Source: Roseobacter sp. MED193 (GTDB taxonomy: Bacteria; Pseudomonadota; Alphaproteobacteria; Rhodobacterales; Rhodobacteraceae). Taken from it: a stretch of 64,000 nucleotides of DNA. Under the pieces are notes generated by a model, which saw nothing but the letters and a program-made list of their open reading frames with translations, was not told the origin of the DNA and did no database searches. Below, piece after piece: positions 17,840 to 26,772 of this stretch. The stretch spans positions 1,324,087 to 1,388,086 of the forward strand of contig NZ_CH902583.1 in NCBI RefSeq assembly GCF_000152965.1. The letters run 5' to 3'. How positions within the stretch are numbered: the first letter of the stretch is position 1; each line of letters starts with the position of its first letter. A program made the position numbers and the translations under genes.

Positions 17840-18913
17840 ATGGATCTACTCACTCTCATCGAAACCCTAGCCGAACGCTTGGGAGAGGCGCCTCTGGCGG
17901 CACTCTTTGGCCTGTTGACTGGGGTCACCTTCGGCATCGCAGCACAACGCTCTCGATTTTGTCTGCGCGCTGCCACAGTGGAATTCGCTCGCGGCGGTCT
18001 GGGCGACCGGATGGCGGTCTGGTTGCTCACTTTCTCCACTGCCGTAGTCTGGGTCCAGGGCGCCGAACTTCTGGGGCTCATGCGCAGCGCCGATGCGCGG
18101 ATGATGGCGGTGCCTGGCAGCTGGTCTGGCGCCATTATCGGCGGCTTGATCTTTGGGGCAGGCATGGTGCTGGCGCGCGGCTGTTCTGGCCGCTTGCTGG
18201 TCCTGGCCGCAACCGGCAACCTGCGCTCGGTGGTTTCTGGCCTGATCTTTGCCGTCGTGGCGCAGATGAGCCTTTCTGGGATGCTCTCACCGCTACGCGA
18301 CAAAATCGCTGCACTGTGGATCACCTCAGGCGGGCGCAATATGGATCTCCTGGTAGAGGCCGGTCTGCCAAGCTGGGGCGGGCTGGCACTCGGGCTGGCG
18401 ATTGCCATCGTGGCGCTGGTGTTGGCGCGCCGCAGCCAGATCAGCGCGTCCCGGCTGGTCTTTGCCTCCGGCGTTGGCTTTGCCGTGGCTCTGGGCTGGG
18501 TGCTGACCTACGGGCTGTCACAGGTGGCTTTTGACCCGGTGCAGATCGAAAGCGCCACCTTCACTGGCCCCTCGGCCCATACCTTGATGTTCTTCCTCGA
18601 TCGCAATGCCATTCTGGAGTTCGATATCGGATTGGTGCCTGGCGTCTTTATCGGTGCCATGCTGGCCGCTTGGTCCGCAGGCGAGATGAAGCTACAGGCC
18701 TTTGACGATGCCGCAACCATGCGCAAAGCCATGATCGGCGCCGTCCTGATGGGATTTGGCGGAATGCTTGCAGGGGGCTGCGCCATTGGCGCGGGCGTCA
18801 CGGGCGGCTCCATCTTTACCGGCACCGCCTGGCTGGCGCTGTTCTTCATGTGGGTCGGCGCCATGGCGACAGACATGCTGGTGGATCAAAAATCACGCAC
18901 CGCCGCCGCATGA
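17840..18913 (+). CDS. YeeE/YedE family sulfur-compound transporter
   Basis: Polytopic inner-membrane protein of the YeeE/YedE family; the studied member TsuA imports thiosulfate through a relay of cysteines. Three conserved cysteines are present: Cys41 in SRFCLRAA, one in the repeat GAGMVLARGCSGRLL and one in its mirror image GGMLAGGCAIGAGVTGG. Both pseudo-symmetric halves are in one chain of 357 residues. I chose ATG 17840 (GGAGG about 9 bases upstream) over 17795. Its sulfur substrate cannot be read from the sequence. Confidence 0.85.
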   Translation: MDLLTLIETLAERLGEAPLAALFGLLTGVTFGIAAQRSRFCLRAATVEFARGGLGDRMAVWLLTFSTAVVWVQGAELLGLMRSADARMMAVPGSWSGAIIGGLIFGAGMVLARGCSGRLLVLAATGNLRSVVSGLIFAVVAQMSLSGMLSPLRDKIAALWITSGGRNMDLLVEAGLPSWGGLALGLAIAIVALVLARRSQISASRLVFASGVGFAVALGWVLTYGLSQVAFDPVQIESATFTGPSAHTLMFFLDRNAILEFDIGLVPGVFIGAMLAAWSAGEMKLQAFDDAATMRKAMIGAVLMGFGGMLAGGCAIGAGVTGGSIFTGTAWLALFFMWVGAMATDMLVDQKSRTAAA

Positions 18914-19041
18914 TCCCGGCGGCGGGCTGGATGCCCCCTTTGGACATCATCTTTCCATAAATATTCAATTGCACACCGCCTGCCCCGCCACCCGGCCTGC
19001 GCTCTTGCCCTATCACGGGCCTCTCTTGACCGGTTCCCCGC

Positions 19042-21252
19042 TCAAAAGAAATTCTGCGGATCAATGTCAATGCTGAGCCGCAGATCGCCTTTCATGCGAA
19101 AAGGCTGAACCCAGCGGCTCAAAGCATCCTGCAGCGCCACCCCTTTGGCCGCCTTGACCAGTAACCGAACCCGGTGACGGCCACGCACCCGGGCAATCGG
19201 CGCTGGGGCGGGGCCAAAGAGCTGCGCGCCGACCTGGCGCAACGGGCCATCGTTGCGCGCCAAGGCATTGCCCAGATCAAAAACCTGCGCCAGGTCAGAT
19301 CCAGACAGGATGATCCCTGCCATACGGCCAAAGGGCGGCACCCCGGCCTCTCGGCGCTGCGCCGCCTCCGCGCGCCAGAATTCCTCTTCATCGCCGGTCA
19401 AAATGGCGCGAATGACCGGATGCTCCGGCTGGAACGTCTGCAACAGGGCCTCACCGGGGCGCTCTGCACGCCCCGCCCGCCCCGCCACCTGACGCATCAA
19501 CTGGAATGTCCTCTCCCCGGCACGCAGGTCCGATCCCTGCAGGCCCAGATCCGCATCAATCACCCCCACCAAGGTCAGCAGCGGAAAGTTGTGCCCCTTG
19601 GCCACCAGCTGGGTGCCCAAAATGATATCGGCCTCGCCCGCGGCGATCTCCTCGATCCGCGCCTTCAACGCCCGGGCAGAGCCAAACAGATCGGAGCTCA
19701 GCACCGCAATACGGGCCTCAGGAAACAGCGCCGCGGCCTCTTCTCCCAGCCGTTCGATGCCCGGCCCCACCGGCGCCATCTTGCCCTCCACCTGACAGGA
19801 GGGGCAGACCTCAGGCACCGGCTTGGTCTCGCCGCACTGATGGCACATCAGCCGTTTCATAAACCGATGCTCCACCATGCGGGCATCGCAATTGTCGCAG
19901 GCCACCTGGGCGCCGCAGGCCCGGCAGATCGTCACCGGCGCAAAGCCGCGCCGATTGAGAAACAGAAGCGACTGCTCACCGCGTTCCATCCGCAGGGCCA
20001 TGGCCTGTTTCAAGGTCGGAGAGATCCAGGTTGCAGGTGCCAAATCCTCGCCCCGCATATCCACCGCCTTCATGACCGGCAGCACCGCCGTGCCAAAGCG
20101 CGCTGTCAGGTTGACGCGTTTGTATTTGCCTGCCTCGGCATTGCTCCAGGTCTCTAAACTGGGCGTCGCTGAGGCCAGAACCACCTGGGCTGAACACATG
20201 GCCGCGCGCAGAACCGCCATATCGCGGGCATTATACAGCACGCCCTCTTCCTGCTTATAGGCGGAGTCATGTTCTTCATCGACGATGATAAGTCCAAGAT
20301 CGCGAAACGGCAAAAACAGCGCCGAGCGCGCGCCAATCACCAGCTGCGCATTGCCCTGCCCAAGCATCCGCCAGACCCGACGCCGCTCGGTCATGGTGGC
20401 GCCAGAATGCCACTCCGCCGGGGTCGCGCCAAAGCGCTGCTCAACCCGTTTCAGGAATTCCGCCGTCAGGGCGATTTCCGGCAACAACACCAGGGCCTGT
20501 CGCCCCTTGCGCAGACAGGATGCAACCGCTTCCAAATAGACCTCGGTCTTGCCGGAGCCTGTGACGCCCTTTAGCAGCGTCGTGCCGTAGCTGCCACTTT
20601 CCACCCCCGCTGCCAAAGCCGCCGCCGCTGTGGCTTGGTCCGCAGTTAAGGTCTTGCCCGGCCGCAGCGGATCGAGCACCGGATAGGGTTGATCCCGTGG
20701 GGTCTCCTCTTCGCGCAGCGCCCCCTGACCCACCAACCCCTTGATCACCGAAGGCGTCACCCCGGCCATATCGGCCAGTTCCTTGGGGGTGAAGGCCATG
20801 GAGCTGAATTCGTCCATCACCGCCAGCACCTTGCTGCGCGCCGGGGTCATCCGGTCCGGCTCCCGCTCCCCCAGCCGCAGCACTTTGCGCATCGAGGGCG
20901 GATCCGACAGGCCCGGCGCCCGTGTCGCAAGGCGCAGCATCAGTGACATCGGCGTGAGGGTGTAATCCCCAGCCTTGCTCAGGAACTGGCGCATCTCATC
21001 GCGCATGGGCGCCACATCCAGTACCCGGATGACACTGCGCAGCTTGGCCGAATCAAAATTACCGCTCCCCGCGCCCCAGATCACCCCCAGAACTTTGCGT
21101 GGCCCCAGTGGCACCTCGACATAGGCACCACGAAAACACCCGCCCTCAGGCGCACGATAATCCAAAAGCCGATCAAGAGGTTGCGCGGTCAAAACCGCGA
21201 CCCTGTCGCCTTGATGGAAAAAATCCTGCCCGCTCACCTGTGCCGCCTCCAA
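19042..21252 (-). CDS. priA: Primosomal protein PriA (replication restart helicase)
   Basis: Superfamily 2 3'-5' DNA helicase that rebuilds the replisome at stalled forks. The N-terminal 3'-end-binding domain is followed by Walker A GVTGSGKT, the DEEH box in IIVDEEHDSAYKQ and motif VI in LMRQVAGRAGRAERPG. The zinc-binding insertion with eight cysteines (CRACGAQVACDNC, CHQCGE, CPSC) is intact. The length of 736 residues is normal. It converges on the YeeE gene and diverges from the transaldolase-like gene. Confidence 0.96.
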   Translation of the reverse strand: MEAAQVSGQDFFHQGDRVAVLTAQPLDRLLDYRAPEGGCFRGAYVEVPLGPRKVLGVIWGAGSGNFDSAKLRSVIRVLDVAPMRDEMRQFLSKAGDYTLTPMSLMLRLATRAPGLSDPPSMRKVLRLGEREPDRMTPARSKVLAVMDEFSSMAFTPKELADMAGVTPSVIKGLVGQGALREEETPRDQPYPVLDPLRPGKTLTADQATAAAALAAGVESGSYGTTLLKGVTGSGKTEVYLEAVASCLRKGRQALVLLPEIALTAEFLKRVEQRFGATPAEWHSGATMTERRRVWRMLGQGNAQLVIGARSALFLPFRDLGLIIVDEEHDSAYKQEEGVLYNARDMAVLRAAMCSAQVVLASATPSLETWSNAEAGKYKRVNLTARFGTAVLPVMKAVDMRGEDLAPATWISPTLKQAMALRMERGEQSLLFLNRRGFAPVTICRACGAQVACDNCDARMVEHRFMKRLMCHQCGETKPVPEVCPSCQVEGKMAPVGPGIERLGEEAAALFPEARIAVLSSDLFGSARALKARIEEIAAGEADIILGTQLVAKGHNFPLLTLVGVIDADLGLQGSDLRAGERTFQLMRQVAGRAGRAERPGEALLQTFQPEHPVIRAILTGDEEEFWRAEAAQRREAGVPPFGRMAGIILSGSDLAQVFDLGNALARNDGPLRQVGAQLFGPAPAPIARVRGRHRVRLLVKAAKGVALQDALSRWVQPFRMKGDLRLSIDIDPQNFF

Positions 21253-21334
21253 ACCTCGGGGCTTTTTAATGCCCGCGCCATGCGCTAAAGGCTAGCGCAA
21301 TCAAGGCCAAACTTTCCCAAAAGGATCCCCGCCG

Positions 21335-21988
21335 ATGAAATTCTTTGTAGATACCGCCGAAATCGACGCCATTGCCGAACTGAACGACCTTGGCATGGTG
21401 GATGGTGTGACAACCAACCCCTCGCTGATCAAGAAATCTGGCCGCGACATTATTGAGGTCACCAAAGAGATTTGCGCCATGGTGAGCGGCCCGGTCTCTG
21501 CCGAGGTCACTGCGACAGATGCCGAAACCATGATCGCTGAGGGCCGCAAGCTGGTCGAGATCGCCGAAAACATCGCCGTCAAAGTGCCGCTGACCTGGGA
21601 TGGCCTTAAAGCCTGCAAAACCCTGTCGGATGACGGCCACATGGTCAATGTCACGCTCTGCTTCTCCGCCAATCAGGCGCTGATCGCCGCCAAAGCCGGT
21701 GCCACCTTTATCTCGCCCTTCATTGGCCGCCTGGATGATATCAATCTCGACGGTATGGAGCTGATCGAGGATATCCGCACCATCTACGACAACTATGGTT
21801 TCAACACCGAGATCCTGGCCGCGTCGATCCGCACCGTGAACCACGTGCTCGACAGCGCCCGTATCGGTGCCGATGTGATCACCGCCCCCCCAGCTGTGAT
21901 CAAATCACTGGCCAATCACCCACTGACCGACAAGGGCCTGGCGACCTTCCTTGACGACATCAAAGCCGCAGACATCAAAATCCTGTAA
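21335..21988 (+). CDS. fsa: Fructose-6-phosphate aldolase / transaldolase-like protein
   Basis: Short (217-residue) class I aldolase of the transaldolase/FSA family. It begins [10 protein letters not shown] and contains VTTNPSLI and the Schiff-base lysine Lys83 in VKVPLT. Proteins of this length are annotated either as transaldolase (pentose phosphate pathway) or as fructose-6-phosphate aldolase; sequence reading alone does not decide. It is a single gene with a good terminator after it. Confidence 0.92.
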   Translation: MKFFVDTAEIDAIAELNDLGMVDGVTTNPSLIKKSGRDIIEVTKEICAMVSGPVSAEVTATDAETMIAEGRKLVEIAENIAVKVPLTWDGLKACKTLSDDGHMVNVTLCFSANQALIAAKAGATFISPFIGRLDDINLDGMELIEDIRTIYDNYGFNTEILAASIRTVNHVLDSARIGADVITAPPAVIKSLANHPLTDKGLATFLDDIKAADIKIL

Positions 21989-22037
21989 GGCAATACCCTA
22001 CAGGCTATGGGCGAAGTTGCGCACAAAACAGGAAGAG

Positions 22038-22063
22038 GGGCGCCCATTGGGGCGTCCTTTTTT
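22038..22063 (+). terminator. Terminator after fsa
   Basis: GGGCGCCC/GGGCGTCC (8 bp with one G-U pair, loop ATTG) followed by six T. It lies 50 bases after the stop and before the composite repeat, so the repeat would not be read from the fsa promoter unless termination fails. Confidence 0.8.
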
Positions 22064-22125
22064 ACTGCTGAATTCCATGCCCGAACAGGCCGATAACCCA
22101 GTCGCCTTCGTGTCGGGGTTTTGCC

Positions 22126-22340
22126 GGGTCAAGGGGCGCAGATCTGCGCCCGCGCCACAGGCGCGGCTTGCCCTTGAGGCTGCCCCCCCCACTTCAGACT
22201 AGTTGCCGTGCGTTTGAGGGCAAACCTGCCCTTAAGCCGCATCTCAGCCGCCTTTTTTCTACAGCGCCGGGCGCCAGCCCGGCGCTGGGCCCAACGGGGG
22301 CAAGGGATCTTTGATCCTGCGGCCCCGGGCGGGAGCCCCC
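22126..22340 (+). repeat. Composite hairpin repeat, copy 2 (full form)
   Basis: Fills most of the 475-bp gap between fsa and the DUF484 gene. Module A: TCAAGG/CCTTGA enclosing GGCGCAGATCTGCGCC and CGCGCC-aca-GGCGCG. Module B: AGGGCA/TGCCCT, then CATCTCAGC. Module C: a 10-bp stem AGCGCCGGGC/GCCCGGCGCT (22263-22286), then GGGCCCAACGG. Next come GGATC-ttt-GATCC (22305-22317) and the terminal GGGCGGGAGCCCCC (module D). Stem sequences differ from the other copies while pairing is kept. Confidence 0.75.
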
Positions 22341-22463
22341 ACTTTGCGGTAACAGCTTCGGCCTTTTCCTGCCCGTAAGACATTTTTAGCCACATTGCGT
22401 CAAAACCCGTGTTATAACCCGGGCGCAAAGCCCAAAGAGGTTCAAGCCCACAAAGGTTCAAGA

Positions 22464-23186
22464 ATGAGCAGCACCACAGCCAAACTAGACACTCCCCTGC
22501 GCGAAGCGATTCTGGCCAAGCCAGACGCAATCCTCGAAGATCAGGGCCTGATGAATGCGCTGGTTTCGGCCAGTGAGCGCGCCATGGGGTCCAATATCGT
22601 CGATATGCGTGGCATCGCCATGGAACGTATGGAGGCGCGCCTGGACCGGCTGGAAGACACCCATCGGTCGGTGATTGCCGCAGCCTATGAAAACCTGGCT
22701 GGGACGAATCAGATCCACCGTGCTGTGCTTCGATTGTTGGATCCCACAGACTTTGCGGACTTCTTGCAGGCCCTAAACGGTGATCTGGCCGAAATCATGC
22801 GGGTCGATTCGATCTCCCTGGTGCTGGAAACCCTGCAAGACGATGGCGGTGCCGCCGCCGCGCGCATGGGCCAGATCCTCAAGGTGGCAAGCCCCGGCTT
22901 TATCGATGCCTATGTCGGCGCAGCCCGTGGCACAGGCCAGGGCGGGCAACCAAGGCAGGTTACATTGCGCCAATTGCAGGGCGGCACCACAAAGATATAT
23001 GGCGACAAGGCCGATTGGGTCCGTTCGGAGGCCTGTCTGCGCCTAAATCTTGGCGCCGGGCGCCTGCCGGGTCTTTTGGTGCTCGGGTCAGAGGATCCGC
23101 ATCAATTCACCCCACAGCATGGTACCGATCTCTTGACCTTCTTTGCCGGTGTGTTTGAACGTGCCATGTGCCGCTGGCTGGCATGA
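22464..23186 (+). CDS. DUF484 family protein
   Basis: A 240-residue GAF-like protein of the DUF484 family, which almost always precedes xerC. The N-terminal helical region (LREAILAKPDAILEDQGLMNAL) and ASERAMGSNIVDMRGIAMERM are typical, and a GAF-type domain follows (about 110-238). I chose ATG 22464, supported by AAAGG upstream. The biochemical role is unknown. xerC follows 115 bp downstream on the same strand. Confidence 0.85.
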   Translation: MSSTTAKLDTPLREAILAKPDAILEDQGLMNALVSASERAMGSNIVDMRGIAMERMEARLDRLEDTHRSVIAAAYENLAGTNQIHRAVLRLLDPTDFADFLQALNGDLAEIMRVDSISLVLETLQDDGGAAAARMGQILKVASPGFIDAYVGAARGTGQGGQPRQVTLRQLQGGTTKIYGDKADWVRSEACLRLNLGAGRLPGLLVLGSEDPHQFTPQHGTDLLTFFAGVFERAMCRWLA

Positions 23187-23301
23187 GCCTGCGAGACACA
23201 GGCGGGGCATCTCAACGCCCTGCATATGCCTGCCTGCGCCACACCAGACGCACCACGTCTGAGAGACGCGCGCAGGTTGCCCCCAGTTGGTGGCGAAGAA
23301 A

Positions 23302-24240
23302 ATGAGCGCCACTGAGGCCCAGATGTTCATCTCGCCAGCCTGTCGCAATGCGCTACAGCTTTGGTTGCAGGGGCTGCGGGCGCTGGATGGGGCCAGCGAC
23401 AATACCATCAACGCCTATCAGGGCGATATCAGCAGTTTTCTCGCCTTTATGACCCAACATAGCGGCGCCCCCCAGGGCTTGGGCGCGCTGGCGCGCATCA
23501 CCACCTCGGATATGCGGTCCTGGATGGCGCAGGAGCGCAACGCAGGCACCGGCGCGCGTTCCCTGGCGCGCAGGCTGTCCGCCGTCAAAAGTTTCTATCG
23601 CTGGCTGGCAGAGCGCGAGGGTTTTGAACTCACAGCCGTCTTGGCAGCACGGGCACCCAAGTTCCAAAAGAAACTGCCGCGCCCCCTGGACGAGGATGCC
23701 GCGCGGGCGGTGATTGAAACCGTTGAGCTGCAATCAAATACTGACTGGATTGCCGCGCGGGATGTCGCCGTGGTGACACTGCTATACGGCTGCGGCCTGC
23801 GTATTTCTGAAGCCTTGGCCCTGACTGGCAAAACCGCCCCGCTGCCATCCAGTCTGCGCATTCTAGGCAAGGGGGGCAAAGAACGGCTGGTGCCGGTGAT
23901 TGCCGCCGCCCGCGAGGCCGTTGCGCGCTACATTGCGCTGTCCCCCTACCCTAACGAAGCCGATGGCCCTTTGTTTCGCGGCGCCCGAGGGGGGGCGCTG
24001 AACCCGCGCCAGATCCAAGGCGCCATGGCACAGGCGCGAGCGCAGCTGGGGCTGCCTGCCAGTGCCACGCCCCATGCCCTGCGTCACAGTTTTGCCACCC
24101 ATCTGCTGGAGGCGGGCGGCGATCTGCGGGCCATTCAAGAACTGTTGGGTCATGCCTCGCTCTCAACCACCCAGGCCTATACGGCCGTGGATACGGCGCA
24201 TCTGATGGCCGTCTACAACCGCAGCCACCCAAAGGCATGA
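23302..24240 (+). CDS. xerC: Site-specific tyrosine recombinase XerC
   Basis: Resolves chromosome dimers at dif with XerD. The SAM-like core-binding domain (about residues 15-100) includes NTINAYQGDISSFLAFM and RRLSAVKSFYRWL. The catalytic domain has the Arg of GLRISEAL, Lys of GKGGKERLVP, HALRH and LGHASLSTTQAY, so the R-K-H-R-H-Y set is complete. I chose ATG 23302; a TTG at 23287 in the same frame is possible. The product is 312 residues. It is housekeeping rather than a mobile-element integrase. Confidence 0.95.
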   Translation: MSATEAQMFISPACRNALQLWLQGLRALDGASDNTINAYQGDISSFLAFMTQHSGAPQGLGALARITTSDMRSWMAQERNAGTGARSLARRLSAVKSFYRWLAEREGFELTAVLAARAPKFQKKLPRPLDEDAARAVIETVELQSNTDWIAARDVAVVTLLYGCGLRISEALALTGKTAPLPSSLRILGKGGKERLVPVIAAAREAVARYIALSPYPNEADGPLFRGARGGALNPRQIQGAMAQARAQLGLPASATPHALRHSFATHLLEAGGDLRAIQELLGHASLSTTQAYTAVDTAHLMAVYNRSHPKA

Positions 24241-24261
24241 CCCACCTGCCTGCGCCTGGTC

Positions 24262-24273
24262 GCAAACGTTTGC
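24262..24273. promoter_or_regulatory. LacI-type operator-like palindrome GCAAACGTTTGC
   Basis: A perfect 12-bp palindrome with a central CG pair, the pattern of many LacI-family operators. It lies 22 bases after the xerC stop, within the 409-bp gap before pcs (24241-24649). No LacI-family gene is in the window. Besides this site and the weak frame at 24386, I see nothing in the gap. Confidence 0.35.
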
Positions 24274-24385
24274 AAGCCAAGCGAAGCCTCTAAAATTCGA
24301 GACAATTTTTCCGACCCTTTGCATCTGTGGTTAAGAGCTTGGCGCTTATCTTGAGGCTCCAATTGCTCCAGAAAGGATGCCTCAA

Positions 24386-24610
24386 ATGACATCAGCACCC
24401 GCCCTTGCCTTTCATCCCGCCCCTGCCGCGCCGACACCGGCCCCCTCGCAGATTCGCTTTCCCCGCCAGCCAGACCGCAAACCCCGCACAGATCTGCCGC
24501 ATCCAGGTGCGCCGGACGCAAAAATGGTCCTGTTTTCGGCTCTGGAGGCTTTGCCCCTTCTGGAGGCTCAAAGTCAGCATCGTCAGGAATACCCGACCTG
24601 GTTGCACTGA
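24386..24610 (+). CDS. Doubtful small open frame upstream of pcs
   Basis: A 74-codon frame with GAAAGG about 9 bases before its ATG. The peptide is rich in Pro and Ala in its first half (MTSAPALAFHPAPAAPTPAP) and has no recognisable domain. It could be a small gene or chance. I record it because it has a plausible ribosome-binding site and fills the gap before pcs. Confidence 0.22.
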   Translation: MTSAPALAFHPAPAAPTPAPSQIRFPRQPDRKPRTDLPHPGAPDAKMVLFSALEALPLLEAQSQHRQEYPTWLH

Positions 24611-24649
24611 GCCCTTGCGGGCGCGGGTGAAATTCGCCATCACAGGGGT

Positions 24650-25342
24650 ATGACACCTCAGATCCGCGCCCTCTCCGTTCACCTGCTCACCGCCACCGGT
24701 GCTGTTTTTGCAATGCTCGCCATGCTCGCCGCGGTGGAGGCCAAATGGAGCTTAATGTTCGTTTGGCTTGTCGTGGCCTTTGCTGTCGATGGGATTGATG
24801 GGCCGCTGGCCCGGCACTATCAGGTCGGCCGCTACGCGCCACAGTTTGATGGTGTTTTGCTGGATCTGATCATTGATTACCTCACCTATGTCTTTATCCC
24901 CGCCTTTGCCCTGTTCAAATCAGGGCTGATGGCGGGCTGGACCGGCTGGGTGGCAATTATTGTCATCACCTTTGCCAGTGCGATGTATTTTGCAGACACC
25001 CGGATGAAGACAAAGGACAACTCCTTTTCCGGCTTTCCCGGTTGCTGGAACATGCTGGTGTTGGTGATTTTTGCCCTGGAACCCAACCATTGGACCATTC
25101 TGCTGCTGGTCACATTGCTGTCGATTGCCATGTTCCTGCCGTTGAAGTTCATTCATCCAGTGCGCACCGAACGCTGGCGCCGGCTGTCTTTGCCTATGGC
25201 GCTGGCCTGGACATTTTTTGCCGGCTGGGCAGCCTGGGTTGATTTCCACCCTGAAAGCTGGGCGCATTGGGGGCTGGTCATCACCTCGATCTATCTGGTC
25301 TTCGTTGGGATCGCGCAGCAGATCCTGCCACAGCGCAGCTAA
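24650..25342 (+). CDS. pcs: Phosphatidylcholine synthase Pcs
   Basis: Condenses CDP-diacylglycerol with choline to make phosphatidylcholine in one step, a pathway typical of alphaproteobacteria that meet eukaryotes or use choline. The CDP-alcohol phosphotransferase signature is complete in the Pcs form: DG at 49-50 and AR two residues later, then twelve residues, G, three residues, D, three residues, D (in FDGVLLDLIID). About six to eight membrane helices follow. The 230-residue length is normal. Confidence 0.93.
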   Translation: MTPQIRALSVHLLTATGAVFAMLAMLAAVEAKWSLMFVWLVVAFAVDGIDGPLARHYQVGRYAPQFDGVLLDLIIDYLTYVFIPAFALFKSGLMAGWTGWVAIIVITFASAMYFADTRMKTKDNSFSGFPGCWNMLVLVIFALEPNHWTILLLVTLLSIAMFLPLKFIHPVRTERWRRLSLPMALAWTFFAGWAAWVDFHPESWAHWGLVITSIYLVFVGIAQQILPQRS

Positions 25343-25400
25343 AACCGCACCGTCTTTGGGGGAATACCCTCTAGTCGGCCCAAGAGGTGGCGAGAGGCAA

Positions 25401-25471
25401 AGGGGCCGGCCCCTCTGCACCCTGACCGAGGTCAGGATGCATTCACCCCGGAATATTTCAGGAAAGGTGAA
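25401..25471 (+). repeat. Three-hairpin intergenic element after pcs
   Basis: Three inverted repeats stand in a row: the 14-bp palindrome AGGGGCCGGCCCCT (25401-25414), CCTGACC-ga-GGTCAGG (25421-25436), and TTCACC/GGTGAA bracketing CCCGGAATATTTCAGG. They lie 58 bases after the pcs stop. No T-run follows, so it is not a simple terminator. It differs from the composite repeat. The remaining part of the pcs-ogt gap (25343-25608) shows nothing else. Confidence 0.5.
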
Positions 25472-25608
25472 ATCCAGACTGTTCAAATGTCAGGGGCCAT
25501 GTCCTGCAGTTTGGCAGCGCGTTTCACACGTAGCGGCTTCACTTACCTCGCAGCGCCAAAGAACTCGGCGCTTTTCATGGGCATTGCCCCGCTTGGAAGC
25601 GGCAGGGA

Positions 25609-26064
25609 TCAGATCAGCAGGCTGGCGGCGCCTTCGTGTTTGAGCAGGGTAATTTTGCTCTCGATCCCGGTCCCGCCTGAAAACCCACCAAGACCATTCG
25701 CGCCCAGCACCCGGTGGCAGGGGATGATAACCGGGATCGGATTCGCCCCACAGGCATTGCCCACCGGCTGAGGCGGCATATTGAGCTCTTTTGCGATGTC
25801 GCCATAGGTGCGGGTATGCCCGAAGGGAATCGCCAGCATCGCATCACATACAGCCCGCTGGAAGGGTGACCCCTCCACATACAGGGGCAGGTCAAAGGCC
25901 TGTTGTAACTCCCCCGCGAAATAGGCACTGAGCTGTTCCAGCGCACGATCAAGCAGCCCAGTTCTGTCGTTTCCAAGCGCTGCCCAGGTCAAAGCGGTTA
26001 TCGCCCCTTCGCTCTCTGTTACGCTCAGGGGGCCGACAATTGTGTCTATTTGGGCAGAGGGCAT
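25609..26064 (-). CDS. ogt: Methylated-DNA-protein-cysteine methyltransferase
   Basis: Suicide repair protein that takes the alkyl group from O6-alkylguanine onto its own cysteine. The active site IPCHRV is present in PVIIPCHRVLG, with the helix-turn-helix segment IPFGHTRTYGDIAKEL and the Asn hinge region before it. The 151-residue length fits Ogt-type proteins without the Ada regulatory domain. It converges on pcs. Confidence 0.93.
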   Translation of the reverse strand: MPSAQIDTIVGPLSVTESEGAITALTWAALGNDRTGLLDRALEQLSAYFAGELQQAFDLPLYVEGSPFQRAVCDAMLAIPFGHTRTYGDIAKELNMPPQPVGNACGANPIPVIIPCHRVLGANGLGGFSGGTGIESKITLLKHEGAASLLI

Positions 26065-26235
26065 ATGTGGCGTGCTCCGTCAGGGTGGCTCCGGCAAGCC
26101 TGCGGCAAACCGCGGACATGCCATATGCGGATCTGCGCCTTTCGTATAGGTCACTGCCCTATTTTGCAAAGGCCATGACCGAAGGTGTCCGCAGGGATTG
26201 TTAAAATTCTGTTAAAAACACCTCAGGAAGAACAA

Positions 26236-26340
26236 ATGGAATATGCCTATGATCTCTGCAACTGGTACAAGCACCGCCCACAGCACTCTTGCCTGTTCTT
26301 ACAAGGCTGGGGTTTCTGCGATGGATGCCAGTCTGAATGA
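26236..26340 (+). CDS. Possible 34-residue small protein
   Basis: A 34-codon frame with AGGAAG six bases before its ATG, a better ribosome-binding site than the longer overlapping frame has. The peptide (MEYAYDLCNWYKHRPQHS...) is rich in aromatic residues and Cys. It ends just after an inner ATG (26321) of the longer frame, which would allow coupled translation. It matches no family I know and may be chance. Confidence 0.3.
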   Translation: MEYAYDLCNWYKHRPQHSCLFLQGWGFCDGCQSE

Positions 26341-26638
26341 AGGCAAAAGTCAAGGAATGGACCGTGCTGTTCAGAGGGAGCGTGCCCTGAAGCAGGCGGA
26401 AGCCGTTGTGGCCTCACCCTTGGCTGACACCCAATCCCTGGGCCCCGCGCTGGAAGCAGCCAGAGATAAGGCCCTTGGGCGGGGCATTTACGGTGAACAG
26501 AGCCTGATCGCACAGTTTCTGGTTCTTGCCTCGAGCCATGCGCCTGGACCAAAATCCGTGAGCAGCATGATGGCAGAAGAGAATTTCCGCGCAGCGCGCA
26601 GCCAGGCTGTGGCTGCGGTAGCTGGCGCAACCTTGTAA
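26243..26638 (+). CDS. Small protein of unknown function
   Basis: A frame of up to 131 residues whose C-terminal 100 residues look protein-like: Ala-rich helices, no signal peptide or membrane helix. The start is uncertain. ATG 26243 has AGGAAG 12 bases upstream; ATG 26321 (106 residues, MDASLNEGKSQG) has GGGG eight bases upstream and would follow the possible 34-codon frame. I recognise no family. It stands alone and is closed by a strong terminator. Confidence 0.55.
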   Translation: MPMISATGTSTAHSTLACSYKAGVSAMDASLNEGKSQGMDRAVQRERALKQAEAVVASPLADTQSLGPALEAARDKALGRGIYGEQSLIAQFLVLASSHAPGPKSVSSMMAEENFRAARSQAVAAVAGATL

Positions 26639-26668
26639 ATCTCTGGGCAATAGACTGTTAGATAAAAC

Positions 26669-26699
26669 AAAACCTGCCGCGGTGACCGCGGCAGGTTTT
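26669..26699 (+). terminator. Two-way terminator between the small gene and ileS
   Basis: A perfect 14-bp stem AAAACCTGCCGCGG/CCGCGGCAGGTTTT with a 3-base loop, with A-run and T-run on the two sides. It serves the plus-strand small gene and the minus-strand ileS, which converge here. Confidence 0.85.
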
Positions 26700-26772
26700 A
26701 TCTGTGCTGCAACCTTTCTGGCCCCCTCCTGCTCTACACAGGGCAAGGCGGCTCAGCGAAGGTGCCAAGTCT

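Noticed and set aside
23302-24240. Tyrosine recombinase as an integrase of a mobile element
   Set aside because: It has the XerC signatures and the usual DUF484 neighbour; no att-like repeats or phage genes flank it.
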